Shown: piece after piece, positions 45,032-55,227 of the stretch
How positions within the stretch are numbered: the stretch's first letter is position 1
Layout: the number at the start of each line of letters is the position of its first letter
From: Eunapius fragilis
Lineage: Eukaryota > Porifera > Demospongiae > Spongillida > Spongillidae
Direction of reading: 5' to 3'
Assembly: GCA_963681505.1 (NCBI GenBank)
Contig: OY811993.1
Coordinates: 3,675,779 to 3,739,778 of the forward strand
DNA length: 64,000 nt
Notes under the pieces: generated by a model
Told to the model about the DNA's origin: nothing
The model's input: only the letters and a program-made list of their open reading frames with translations
Databases searched by the model: none
Position numbers and translations under genes: made by a program

Positions 45032-46726
45032 GCACCGCGTCCGCGAGTAAAGTGGGTGAAAACGGCCAAAAATTTGGGGGAGGTTTAAAATATAAAAGGT
45101 CCGCTGATTATTAGTTTTCTTTTCTGACGCAGGATACTGTTACTACAACTCTTGAGACAACATTTGATACGTTCAGTGAGAGGACCATTGGTCTGCCGCA
45201 TGCTATCTACGAGCTGGCAAGTGACCGGTCGACATCAGTGGCATCCGATGTTTTGCTCGTCCAAAATGTTCCAGAAGTGCACAGTATATGAACTGAAATG
45301 AAATTGTGACTTTGGGATTGTCATTTGTGTTGAAAATCGTTTTACAAGCAACGCCGCTGTATGTGGAGATGTATAGCGCTAGCGCTTGAATAGGAGCGCC
45401 CAACATGTACTTTATGTAAATCAATACAATAGTGTAAAGTCACTGTACCAGTGTTGGCTGTGAATGCGCTCCTTCCCTATAGTCACTGGAGCCAGGCTAG
45501 CTGTACACAATGTCACGAGGCAAACTATTTCGGTAAAATAGCATATCGATACACACGTACATGCATGTACACCATTGATAACGATAATAAAGATTACAAA
45601 ATGTTTGCTTTCTCTCTGACTTTTAATTTTTAAACTACTAACTTTGCGTTTGATTGCTTTATCATGTTCCAAGGGATGTGGTAGGCATAGTGCAGCCTTG
45701 AGATTTCTCAGGGCTTCTGCAGGCTTGATTGTGGGATTACACTCTACCAATTCTTCAAGGTGTTTAAGATACTGCTTTGGTAGATTGCTTCCTCTTCCAT
45801 TTTTCATTCTCATCATGACCACTATCTGCATTGTCCTCATCACTGGCCTTCTTCCTACCAAACAACTTGGTAATTTCTGCACGTATTTCATTCTCCCCAG
45901 GTAAGGTGTAGCGACCAGGATAGAGTGACTGAAGCTCCTCTAACATAGCACATGGACTCATTTTGTCCGAGGAAACACGAGCTCCTTGATCAAACATCCT
46001 TTTTATGTTGTACGGTTCCAAGTATATGCTCGACCATACTGAGCCCCTCGCTGCGGATGCCTAGCCCAACCTTGCAATTGGTGTTTATGGTTATGATTCA
46101 ATGGTTCGCTCCTCTAGCTTTGTTGCCTTTGCTATGTCAATTCTAGCCCTTTTCTTTGCTCGCTGTCAGTCGATAGTCGCTTCGGACCTCGTTGCCCAGT
46201 ATACTCCGAGCAAGCGCCACTCCAGGCTCTATACACCATCGCAAGCACATCGGCACCTTTTGCATGCGCTGCCACACAATGGCCATGAACCAGCTTTGCA
46301 TTTGCAACGAAGAGGCTGTTCGGAATCCATTGATCCCGTAGATTAACTATTAGTGGTTAGTTAACTGCAGTATTTGGACTGGTCCCGTAAGCTTCATCGC
46401 AATTGTTTGGCGAATGGGCATTTGTTTAAAGGATAAAAACGTAATTTTTATCTCTTGCACAAGTAAGTACGTGATCGGGAAGGGTTTTAGTATTCGTATT
46501 AGCATTCAAAATCCACTTTATACATGCCTTTTTGAGTACCGAACCGCATTATTAAAAGTATGCACATCTCTTCTACAACACGTCCATTTGGTACAGGATA
46601 GATTCTTAGTATAGTCCGATAGGTTCTTGTACTAGAATTTCATATAGTGCTTACGACTGCATTACTAGCGGACCTTTTTTTTTAAATGCCCCCAAATGGT
46701 GACCCAGATTACTCGCGGATGCGGTG
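45032..46726 (-). mobile_element. PIF/Harbinger-like element, 1.7 kb, TTA duplication
   Basis: Ends GCACCGCGTCCGCGAGTAA (left) and CACCGCATCCGCGAGTAA (right, inverted). TTA lies outside both (45029-45031 and 46727-46729), the 3 bp duplication expected for PIF/Harbinger. Removing the element restores repeat B as seen at 34800. It carries only an accessory-type reading frame (next entry) and no DDE transposase, so it is non-autonomous. Confidence 0.85.
45610..46021 (-). pseudogene. Harbinger-type accessory protein, frameshifted
   Basis: The minus strand begins MEPYNIKRMFDQGARVSSDK, then MSPCAMLEELQSLYPGRYTL and PGENEIRAEITKLFGRKKAS, with an acidic stretch and a basic KWKRKQSTK end. After a frame change near 45790 a related reading continues as NLPKQYLKHLEELVECNPTI, then KPAEALRNLKAALCLPHPLE and a basic tail (KRKVSSLKIKSQRE). 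The small, basic, helical protein is of the size and charge of the DNA-binding accessory proteins that Harbinger elements encode beside the transposase, but I do not recognise a named domain. Start chosen at the first ATG of the conserved-looking stretch. Confidence 0.45.
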
Positions 46727-48089
46727 TTAAGTGTAGCCAGTACACTCTATTGGGTGTTGACACAGGTATCAATATCTCGTATGCACTGTAAATTGATGAT
46801 CCCAACATAAATTGATATTAATAAACTATACAACAACAGGTTCAATTGATTTTAATAAAATGTTGACAACATATATTTGAAAAGTAGATGTATTTACACG
46901 CTATCACGTTCGAGCAGGTTGTTTCTCTGGTTCAGACACTAAAAAATCAAGAAAACACATCAAGGTCAAGTTAAAGATCGAGACATGTCTGACCTTAAAT
47001 CTTGGTGCATACACCCGTCACGTTCGCAAAGCAGAGTAGACCATACTGTAGCAATAACAATGCCAACCATACTGATCGTGAAGCTTACCTCAAAAGCATA
47101 GTAGAGGGTTGTTACAACCCGAGTGGACTGAATAAACGCGATGCGGCGCGGTTAGACAGAACGACCCCTGACCTGACAACCAACTATTGTGTAAAAGATC
47201 TGATCAACAGAGCATGTGTGTACACATATATAGTAAGCATTGACCAATCACTAAAGGCCACATATAACTGGCCAATACAATAGCAGTAGATAAGGATCTG
47301 CACTGTCACTGAGTAGCATTATAGCCCGCTCTGGCAGGCTCCCATTGTAAACAGCTTGCCTCGGATATTACACTTCCTCCTTCCTTAATTTTCTCCCTCA
47401 TTGAACCTCACTGGAGTCTCCTGGTCCATTCCGATCGTCTCAGTTCCGGTCCCTCCCGCAGGTACAAGTAGAGCTGGAGGTTGTGGTTCAGTTACTGCTG
47501 CAGGTTGAAGGTCAGGTCCCACAATAGTTAATAAGTCACTCCATGTGCTGTTGTCCATGTCACAGTAGTCTGTGCTTCCTCTGTCACTATGGGTGCAACT
47601 CTTGCACGCGTATCTGGTCATAGTGCCTATTTACTTTGCCCCCAACAGTGGCAAGGGTAAGGTCATGTTCATAGGGTGGCGATGTGATGACCTGCTTTCA
47701 CGAATTTCACAGAAAATAGCAGCACGAATGGAAGCATAATAGAGTCCAGTGTGTAGCCAGCTAACTACAAGAGAATAAAGTTTCTTCTGCTTGATGGAAA
47801 TCATGTCTGCTAAATGCCTGTAAAATGTTGAACACTCACGAGCCAGGATGATATCCGGTTCAATGTTTTAATCAACATAACCCACAACATGGATACAATA
47901 TTAAAGGTTGATCCAATTATCACATCATGCTGGTGCAAAGCTTAGCATGCATGATATTCCAAACCTTTTAGGTATTCATACAATAGCTACTGAAACAAAT
48001 ACTGGCAATTCTGTTCTGTTACAAATTTCTATTGCTACAGAAGTCACATGTTATCCATCGCAACTTGTCAGTCAAACATCAAAACATGA

Positions 48090-48350
48090 GGTTCATCAGG
48101 TTGGGTGTCTCTCTCACATGTGCCAAAGATGATTTAACCCCTTCCGCACCAGCTCCCTCCACGTGCATGGATGCTGTGCGGACTTTGCTAGTCCATCTGC
48201 TGTGGGCTGTGGGTGTGGTCTCATGGGAGAAGTCCTTGGAGTACCTCAGATTGCCCGCAGAGAGACTTCTCCCTGAAGGAGAGGGAATCAAGGGTGTGCT
48301 GCAATTTGGGGTAGGGGTCCTTGGTCTTGGAGGGGGACGATCTCCGCTGC
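48090..48350 (-). CDS. Candidate single host exon, unknown product
   Basis: On the minus strand an open stretch between a GTCATGCAG acceptor (about 48350) and a CACAT-GTGAGA donor (about 48113) reads GDRPPPRPRTPTPNCSTPLI, then PSPSGRSLSAGNLRYSKDFS and HSRWTSKVRTASMHVEGAGA. It is proline- and serine-rich with a basic end and is markedly richer in G and C than the flanks, like a coding exon. No domain is recognised and no partner exon was found. The plus strand is open over the same span, so the strand is not certain. Confidence 0.3.
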
Positions 48351-48449
48351 ATGACACTCAACCAAACCCATATAGTCTCCTAACCAGTTCACCTACACAA
48401 CCACACCCACAGTCCCCTGTATACCCACACAACCACATGGTCTACATAG

Positions 48450-48710
48450 ACACCACACACATCCAAGTCACATGATCCCCTCCATGGCAACCTTTGGTGA
48501 TGAATAGGGTGAACAGTCTTCAGGAGTGCCTGTGTACATGTGAAAATGAAACCCTACCCAGCTATTGACTCACCTTTCAATGAGATCACATCCATCACAT
48601 GATCACCATGGAGACCCAAACATCCAAATCACATGATCACCTCCATGGCAACCTTCAGCCTTCAGGAGTGCCTATGTACATGTGAAAATGAAACTGCATG
48701 ATGCATGATA
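48450..48710 (+). repeat. Imperfect direct duplication
   Basis: CATCCAAGTCACATGATCCC with CTCCATGGCAACCTT and CAGGAGTGCCTGTGTACATG (48459-48545) recurs at 48630-48695 as CATCCAAATCACATGATCAC with CTCCATGGCAACCTT and CAGGAGTGCCTATGTACATG. Non-coding. Confidence 0.75.
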
Positions 48711-48985
48711 GAAATTAGAACCTTATGGCAAAAAGAACCAGTTGATACAACACATGTATTCGGATGTCTCACAGAGCGATGACACTCTCCACCTTTGCAT
48801 AAAGCAAGTGGAAAGACAAAAGGAAACTGGCAATTAAAGTAATTTTTACTGTATTGTACATGCAGTTAGTTGCCTTTGAATACCATACTGTCAAAATGGA
48901 GCGATATCTAAATTGTCTCAAGTATTAGCTGGTCATTACAGACATGGATTTTTGACAGCATTGCCATGACAATGATTTCTACAAT

Positions 48986-49286
48986 CACTGTGCAAAAATA
49001 GGATATACGCTATTGTATATTTTGCGTATATTTCGAGTATACGCATGAATATACGCGTGCGTATATGCGAAGAATCCTACTGGTATAGAACCAATTTCGC
49101 ACTGCGTATATTTCGAGTATCCTCAAATTCATCACGTGAGCTTATGGAGGATTCTCAAATTAACGTTCTCCGGATACCACTTCGCCGTACCTAGTACCTA
49201 CGTGGATCGTATACTGTATTGGGTACGCCATCCGATTGTGTACGTTGTATACTAGCTTGATTGGTAACACCCTTTTTTTAACAGTG
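48986..49286. mobile_element. 301 bp CACTG-type MITE
   Basis: Left end CACTGTGCAAAAATAGGATA; right end read inward CACTGTTAAAAAAAGGGTGT. Between them lies a dense GTATAC/CGTATA/GAGTAT array. The left end matches 38290 and the right end matches 30119, so it is a non-autonomous member of the CACTG family in this window. No clean 3 bp duplication is seen. Confidence 0.65.
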
Positions 49287-49394
49287 CAGTGCTGTTTCTC
49301 CATGCAGGGCGCAGTTTCCGTGCATGCTTGGAATTCAGCGGAAGCGACGAATCCGCTGGGCCTCAACTTTTCAATTTAGTAAACGCTTCACATC

Positions 49395-49560
49395 CTGGTA
49401 GATTTTTTTGGTCTCTGCAGATAGGTCCATCCAACATACCTATGCTTCCTTCTCCAGCAGTGTTGGTAGCTTCAGCGCCATCATATCTGGCTTCCATTCA
49501 TTCGCCCCAGCGCAAATCTCATATTCCTGCATCCATGCACTCACTGAAATCTCCTCCGCG
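49395..49560 (-). mobile_element. Gag-like fragment of an LTR retroelement (fossil)
   Basis: The minus strand contains ANEWKPDMMALKLPTLLEKE, which resembles the gag helical segment (xGWxxxxxALxLPxxLEGEA) of sponge Gypsy-type retroelements. Only this short piece is present; no LTR, protease or polymerase was seen nearby. Old, isolated and broken. Confidence 0.35.
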
Positions 49561-49770
49561 GTGAACACTTATGTGACGATCAACCATTCTCTACAACCAA
49601 TGTAATACGATCTATTGCACCTACAAATTTACTTCAATATACATACATACCATAGGAATACACAAATAGCATATATAGTGTTTCCTTGGCGCCCTTTAAC
49701 CCCTATCCCAGGGAAACAACAAGTGACAGGAAGTCAGTCATGGAATTACTATTCATGCTCCACAAAGGGT

Positions 49771-52209
49771 CTATTCAAGTTTCTCACATTCCATCGTACT
49801 CAGAGTGCATATCTCCATCAAAGCCCCGTCATCAGCAAGTATTACAGAACCGTCCTTGCTAATATCTATTCCACTTAGATCGATAAATGGTACATTTTGG
49901 ACTTTGTTGTGGATCACTTTGTCAAAGCATGCGAGACACTCTCCCGCAATTGAAAACACGCATAGACGTTGACGTTCGATGATGTAGGTATAACCATAGC
50001 GACAATCAGTCGCAATCCCAACTGGGTTCCTGAGGTTGCGATTGGGCCCAATTATGCTGTCCCCAAAAGTGTTGACCACAAAATAATTGTTATTTTTCTC
50101 TTTCAGAACGTAGACCTTACCAAGCTTCTGCGAAACAACCAATAGATTTTCATGCATATCGATGGAAATGGTGTCCACTGATCCCATTCTGCAGTCGCTT
50201 ATCGTGCCCACGTGAGAATAATCGGAATGGAAGAAGTGGATGTTACTAGAATCACCAACGAAGATTCTGCCGTTTTTATTCACTGCAATGGACGTCGGAC
50301 CCTTGAACTGTTCTCCTTCCTTTAATTCTAAGTCGCATTGGATCTGATCTCTCTTTATCACAAGTACTCTGCATTTGGTTTTGTCCGCAATGATGACACT
50401 ATTGTCAGTGTCGATTGCGATGCCTTCTGGAGATATTGGAATATTTTCAACTTCAATGCCATCCGTAGGCAGGGGACTGAAGCTGTGTTTGCGGGGTGCC
50501 CAAGTGCGTATTCGATTCCCCTCGCTGTCCGTATAGATGCACAGAATGCCACGGATCGCCACTCTCTTTGCCTTGACGAGCGGTGTCTTTGACTGGGCAA
50601 AAATGAACGTGGCTGTGTCATTCACAACTGGTACAACAAATAAGCTTAGTGGGTCCATTAGATCATCTTTGCGAACCACTGCTTTGGATGTCAGCGTATG
50701 CAATCCTATCTGATGAGTCAAAAGCTTGACCGTGTATGACCCGTTTGGACCCTCTCTTGCTGAACATGTTATATTCACTGCGGATTGATTGCCGCTCCCA
50801 GTTTGGTTGGCCTGAGCTGGATTGGCAGGATTACCATGCTGGTTGCCCTGATTAACATCTTGGCCACCTTCACCACGATCTTGGCCTCCTTGATCATCTT
50901 GAATAGCAGCTTGGTCACCTTGGTTATCAGCATGATTAGCAGCTAGGCCACCTAGATCACCTGCATCACCACCTCGATCAGCAGCTAGGCCATCTTGCGG
51001 AGGAGGAATTTTCACTAGTTTCACTAGTAGTTCAGGAAGTTCTCCTTTATAGTGCAGGCGTGTTGCGAAAACATCAGTACACGTTATAGTGAACAGAAAT
51101 TCCCTCCCTGCAGCGATGACAGCCGTGCTGATGTCTGCAGGTAATTTAAAGGCGTTACCCTTCGGTGCAACGAAGACTTCCCCTATCTTGTCAGTAAAAT
51201 TAGGGATGTCCGCAGCTCTAACGTCAATATTTTCAACTTCACAGCATTGAGAGGGTACGTTACACTTATAGGCTTCCATCAGACTCACAAGAACGTCCCT
51301 GACTTTGGACCATATCGAAAGGAATCCGGCCTCGCTGATCTGGCCGACATCGCTGCTGAACTTCAAGTGAGAATTCACGATTTTCTTCATGTGATTGCAC
51401 TGCTCTAGTTGCCTCTTAATGCCGTCGCGCTTCGCATAGTGAATTTCATCCAGCTTCTTAATCTGCCTTGCCTTCTCTTCATCGAGTTTCTGCAGCGCCT
51501 CCTTATAACCAGTCTCCACTCGTTGTCTCGCGCTCTTACTGTTCTCCTCAAGCGCTTTCTGCACTGTTTGAATTTTTTCGATCGCCTCGCTCACCTCCTT
51601 TTCTACCTGTTCCACACCCTCGGTGGCCAGCCGGATCAAATCTCTGCACCGTGAGACGACTGCGCTTATGTTCTCTTTCTCGTGAACTCCGTGACTAAAG
51701 TCTGCAGCGCAGCTCAAGCAGATAAGGCAGTCGCAGGTCCAGCAGTATAGAGACGCCTTCTTTTTGTGCTCCAGGCACCTCGCCGTCTTTCGCTCAAGCT
51801 TCTCTGAGTCTTTCAGTAACTGGATATTGTGTTTCTTTCTTGCCTTGCGGTGGTGTTCGCTACAAGAGAAGCACAGGTATTTGTCGCAGTCCAGGCAGAT
51901 GGAATTCGCCGCAGCGCTCTCGTCGCATTCTTTGCACTCGGGGTGCGGAGCTACTATGGAAGCATTGACCCCCAAGACGAGACGATCGATGAGAACCTCC
52001 AGGTCATCGTTCTTCGGGAGAGACGCCACACCATTCTGCAGGTAAAAATTCGAATCGCATTGTGTGCATTTGAAATTTAATTGGTTGTGGGTCTGAAAGC
52101 CTTCGAGACACTGCTTGCAATACAAGTGGTGACAGGGTAGCTCTTTGGGCTCGCGCAGAGTTTTTTTACAGTGGGAGCAACGGAAGTATTTGTCTAGCAA
52201 AGAATCCAT
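49771..52209 (-). CDS. TRIM protein: RING, two B-boxes, coiled coil, filamin, NHL
   Basis: An intact single-exon gene of 812 codons, the best host gene in the window. RING at about 11-51 has the full C3HC4 set (C11, C14, C26, H28, C31, C34, C48, C51), so it should act as an E3 ubiquitin ligase. B-box 1 is at about 92-127 and B-box 2 at about 145-176, with a coiled coil at about 190-285. A filamin-like region (about 355-515) is interrupted at 405-475 by a low-complexity G/D/N/Q stretch (AANHADNQGDQAAIQDDQGG) before NGSYTVKLLTHQIGLHTL. Several NHL-type repeats follow from about 588 (ISPEGIAIDTDNSVIIAD, GPTSIAVNKNGRIFVGDS, NPVGIATD). The architecture matches the TRIM2/TRIM3/TRIM71 class, which binds RNA or protein partners through the NHL propeller. 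Start chosen at the ATG ten residues before the first RING cysteine, where family members begin. Confidence 0.93.
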   Translation of the reverse strand: MDSLLDKYFRCSHCKKTLREPKELPCHHLYCKQCLEGFQTHNQLNFKCTQCDSNFYLQNGVASLPKNDDLEVLIDRLVLGVNASIVAPHPECKECDESAAANSICLDCDKYLCFSCSEHHRKARKKHNIQLLKDSEKLERKTARCLEHKKKASLYCWTCDCLICLSCAADFSHGVHEKENISAVVSRCRDLIRLATEGVEQVEKEVSEAIEKIQTVQKALEENSKSARQRVETGYKEALQKLDEEKARQIKKLDEIHYAKRDGIKRQLEQCNHMKKIVNSHLKFSSDVGQISEAGFLSIWSKVRDVLVSLMEAYKCNVPSQCCEVENIDVRAADIPNFTDKIGEVFVAPKGNAFKLPADISTAVIAAGREFLFTITCTDVFATRLHYKGELPELLVKLVKIPPPQDGLAADRGGDAGDLGGLAANHADNQGDQAAIQDDQGGQDRGEGGQDVNQGNQHGNPANPAQANQTGSGNQSAVNITCSAREGPNGSYTVKLLTHQIGLHTLTSKAVVRKDDLMDPLSLFVVPVVNDTATFIFAQSKTPLVKAKRVAIRGILCIYTDSEGNRIRTWAPRKHSFSPLPTDGIEVENIPISPEGIAIDTDNSVIIADKTKCRVLVIKRDQIQCDLELKEGEQFKGPTSIAVNKNGRIFVGDSSNIHFFHSDYSHVGTISDCRMGSVDTISIDMHENLLVVSQKLGKVYVLKEKNNNYFVVNTFGDSIIGPNRNLRNPVGIATDCRYGYTYIIERQRLCVFSIAGECLACFDKVIHNKVQNVPFIDLSGIDISKDGSVILADDGALMEICTLSTMECEKLE
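50790..51000 (-). repeat. In-frame low-complexity insert in the TRIM gene
   Basis: Degenerate repeats of codons for GG(A/D), NQG and QDD, about 70 residues, recognisable on the plus strand as repeating TTGGTCACCTTGG and CATCACCACC-like units. It splits the filamin domain between its early and late strands. All repeat length changes preserve the frame, implying selection on the protein. Confidence 0.75.
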
Positions 52210-54370
52210 GCCATATAAATTCTTCTTTGGCTCAATAGACGTTAAATAGGCGTCATCTTTATATCATTATGAGCACTAAATTGAATGTAATCACGATTCG
52301 CGAGTTACAAAGTATTCATGATCAATAATTGTTGCTCAGATATTCATACAGTGAAATACGCCACAAAGGAAATGGTATCACCCAAACCAGTGAAATTTTA
52401 TCCTGCTAAGTATTTTACCTTTATATAACGGTCCTGGCACGCACAACTGCATGAGCACAATTTTTTTAATATATAATTGAATAGCCCAGTGACCCTTGCT
52501 AGATTGTCAATTACCTTTGTGTGTATGTATATACGTACGCAGTAAGTCACAGTTGTCACAGTTGTGACATAGATACAAAAGCACATTCATTATAAGCTAC
52601 TTATCAACTAACCAAGATGGGCTGCTGCTTGTACCAGTGAGTAACCGTTGAGTCTTTGAGTTTGCTGGTATGTGCATGTGTGAATGCGTTTGCTATAGTT
52701 TGTATATTGTCTGACATGCACGGATGCTCTGGTACATACTTTGCTTTGTATAATACACCAAACAGTGTTTATTGTAGTTTCCTGTAGGAATTGGGATACA
52801 GTGACGTACCAACCAATTTCATACTATAGCTTGGCTTGAGATGCCATGAGTAAATGGAAACCGTGGTGGTTGAGTATATAAAAAATTTTCCACTGCTCTT
52901 CAATGTTACGAATTAGTTTTATCATAATCGAATTAGCTAAATGAATTCTATTAATTAAGTTTTGGTGGCAAACTAGTTTTGAACAAAACTTTGAAATTGA
53001 AACATATCGGGTGACTTCTTAGTCTCATCCCTCGTTCAGAAAGAAAATTCTAGTTCATTTCTTTGGGAACAGATCAACGTTGGCATTTAACTACCCTGCA
53101 TATAATCACATCACTTAGCCGGGACGAATGTTGAATGCAGTAAACAGTTCGATGACCGTTGTCATAAATGTGCTGTTTTTTGGGGAAACGCATTTAGCTG
53201 TTGTTACGTATTGCGTTGTGTTGAGGCTACCATATAATTAAAATACGTAGAAGACAGGTACCTAGTTGTATTTGAAACACTGTTTTTAACGACAACTTTC
53301 GTTAACCTTCCCGTTAAAAGTTTGCTTCGAACGTTGGTCGTAAAAATAAACCTATTTTCGGTTGAATAACATCATGATTATTAATACATCATTATGGCTA
53401 TTTTTGAAATTAACAGGTTCTTTTCAGAACCAAACGAAGGGTTCATTAAAACGCGGAGGTTATACCAACACACTGTAAAAACGGTAGCGTGAATGTCAAT
53501 CCAAAACAAATGAATTTTCAATCCTAAACAGTGCAAGAGCTACCATCAACATCTGAAAGGGGCTTGACATGTACTAGGATGTAACCATCAAGTCCTTGGT
53601 CACTTTTCTGAGAAATCAGATGCGGTCCTTCCTATTATACTACTACTCGTTATAGCTTGAGCTTTCCAAACCAATCTCTGAGCTTTTCAAGGGCGGATGG
53701 AGCCCCCCTCCCCCCAGTGAGGCATCACTCATATTTACGTGGTTACGGAATGCAATGGCGACGAATGGAACAAATTGAACGGGAATCCATCGTTACCAGC
53801 GATAAAACTAACGCAATCTAGTATAGGTCTCCAAAAGCTTCCGCACGTCGCGCGGGAGGGGCCTCTTCCCGCACCCACCCCTCATTAGTATTCATGTTAG
53901 ACCCCCCCCCCCCCCCCCCACCCACCTTCCAGCATTCCCCTAATTTCTGCCATGAGATTGTTGTCATAATAGCTCCCCGTATAGCCTGGGTGTTGATGAA
54001 CCCTTTGTTTGGTTGTGAAAAAGAGCCATTGTCTGTTTCACTTCATAACAACACTAATGTAAATAATTACATGGCTTATTTTTTAAGACCCAACGTTCGA
54101 GGCGAACATTTTATTAAACGAATATTATCGTTAAATGAGCGTCTACCTGTCTTCTACGTATTTTAAACATATGGTATTTTTTTAAACTGATTCGAAACAT
54201 TGATGAGCAGTGGAAAATTTACCATGCACGATTAACCTGAATTAAGGCTGGAACTTGCAATCAGTTGAAGTGCTGGTGCTTGTTTAAGTAGTGTGTGCAG
54301 GGACATTTCACTTTGAACAGTAGTATCATGAACCATTTCTCTGCATAGATAAGAAGTGTCCCTGATGGTA
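52210..54370. other. Upstream region of the TRIM gene and unassigned sequence
   Basis: 52210-52600 is the presumed promoter side of the TRIM gene; ATATAAA-like elements occur at 52211-52217 and CTTTATAT at 52257, but no transcription start can be fixed. 52600-53880 is AT-rich with no gene recognised. An 18 bp poly-C run at 53902-53919 follows a GC-rich block. The 91-codon frame at 53894-54166 starts in the poly-C run and is not supported. Confidence 0.4.
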
Positions 54371-54374
54371 ATCA

Positions 54375-54535
54375 TTTGCTGATGGGGCTCGTGAGCTAGT
54401 GGTAATCATGTGCTGATGGTGATCATGAGCTAGTGGTAATCATGTGCTGATGGTGATCATGTTCTGATGGTAATCATGTGCTGATGGTGATCATGTGCTA
54501 ATGGTGATTATGTCATGATGGTAATCCGTGCTGAT
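54375..54535 (+). repeat. Minisatellite (GTGCTGATGGTGATCAT)n
   Basis: About eight to nine degenerate 17-18 bp units alternating GATGGTGATCATG and GATGGTAATCATG forms. Non-coding. Confidence 0.85.
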
Positions 54536-54828
54536 GCATGCATAAACTATATCCATAGGTGCCATTAAAGATCTTATGCCAACACACCAGAAACCCAATT
54601 CACACCATTCTCAACATTTAAAAAATTGTAACCTGGATCTATCATACAATTATTTGGACCGAATAAAAATTTAATGTAATAGATTTGCAAATCTACTTCA
54701 ACGCAGTAATGAGCATGCTTTTTAAGTACATGCATAGTCTCTTTGTATTTGCTAAGAAGTGGGCATTTCTCTCCAGCTTATGTTTCTTCTCTTCAAAGGG
54801 CAGGATCAAAGGATACCCACCAGTGTTC

Positions 54829-55110
54829 ACCACTTTTGACTAGCGAAGTTGTTTTTTTTTTTCAAAATGCCTTCACATCAACAAAAGAGGAGAGCTAAAC
54901 GACGAGAGGAATACATCTAAAATCAGGACGACGAGTTAGAGTCCTCCCGCATTCGGTACAATGCAGATCTTGAAAAAAAAAGCGGGCGTCTACTCGTGAC
55001 AAACCTGGAATCGAGCCGAACTTCTAAGAGGCAGCGTTATGAACAGAATTCCGATGCGGTACATCCAACTAAATCCGGCATTGTTTTTAGTGAAATGTGG
55101 GCAACTTTAT
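54829..55110 (+). pseudogene. Helitron amino-terminal exon, copy 3
   Basis: It encodes MPSHQQKRRAKRREEY then a stop, continuing LESSRIRYNADLEKK and, in a shifted frame, SRTSKRQRYEQNSD. It matches copy 2 (26405-26539 joined to 27891-27945) without the hAT element, so it is the empty site for that insertion. A poly-T expansion precedes the ATG. Downstream exons are absent, as the Ulp1 element begins at 55228. Confidence 0.65.
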
Positions 55111-55227
55111 GTAAAAATAAAAACATCAATTACATTTTCAACACGTCTACATGCATCTTAAACCACACATTTCTCCATATGCCCTTTAGATGATTTCAGG
55201 GTCCATACGGCTCCATGTCTACATATC

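Larger units (their letters stand above)
44947..47940 (+). repeat. Dispersed repeat B, copy 2, multiply interrupted
   Basis: Blocks 44947-45031, 46727-47103 and 47846-47940 match 34751-35795 in order. The first gap is filled by the Harbinger-like element 45032-46726. The second contains 47636-47850, which matches 14869-15080 (GGCAAGGGTAAGGTCATGTT, GGTGGCGATGTGATGACCTG). The segment 47110-47630 has one 79-codon minus frame with no recognised domain. Confidence 0.75.

Noticed and set aside
51409-52080. Plus-strand frames opposite the TRIM gene
   Set aside because: Antisense shadows of the conserved RING, B-box and coiled-coil coding region.
53894-54166. Open frame of 90 codons starting in a poly-C run
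   Set aside because: Amino end is the homopolymer; the rest has no motif.
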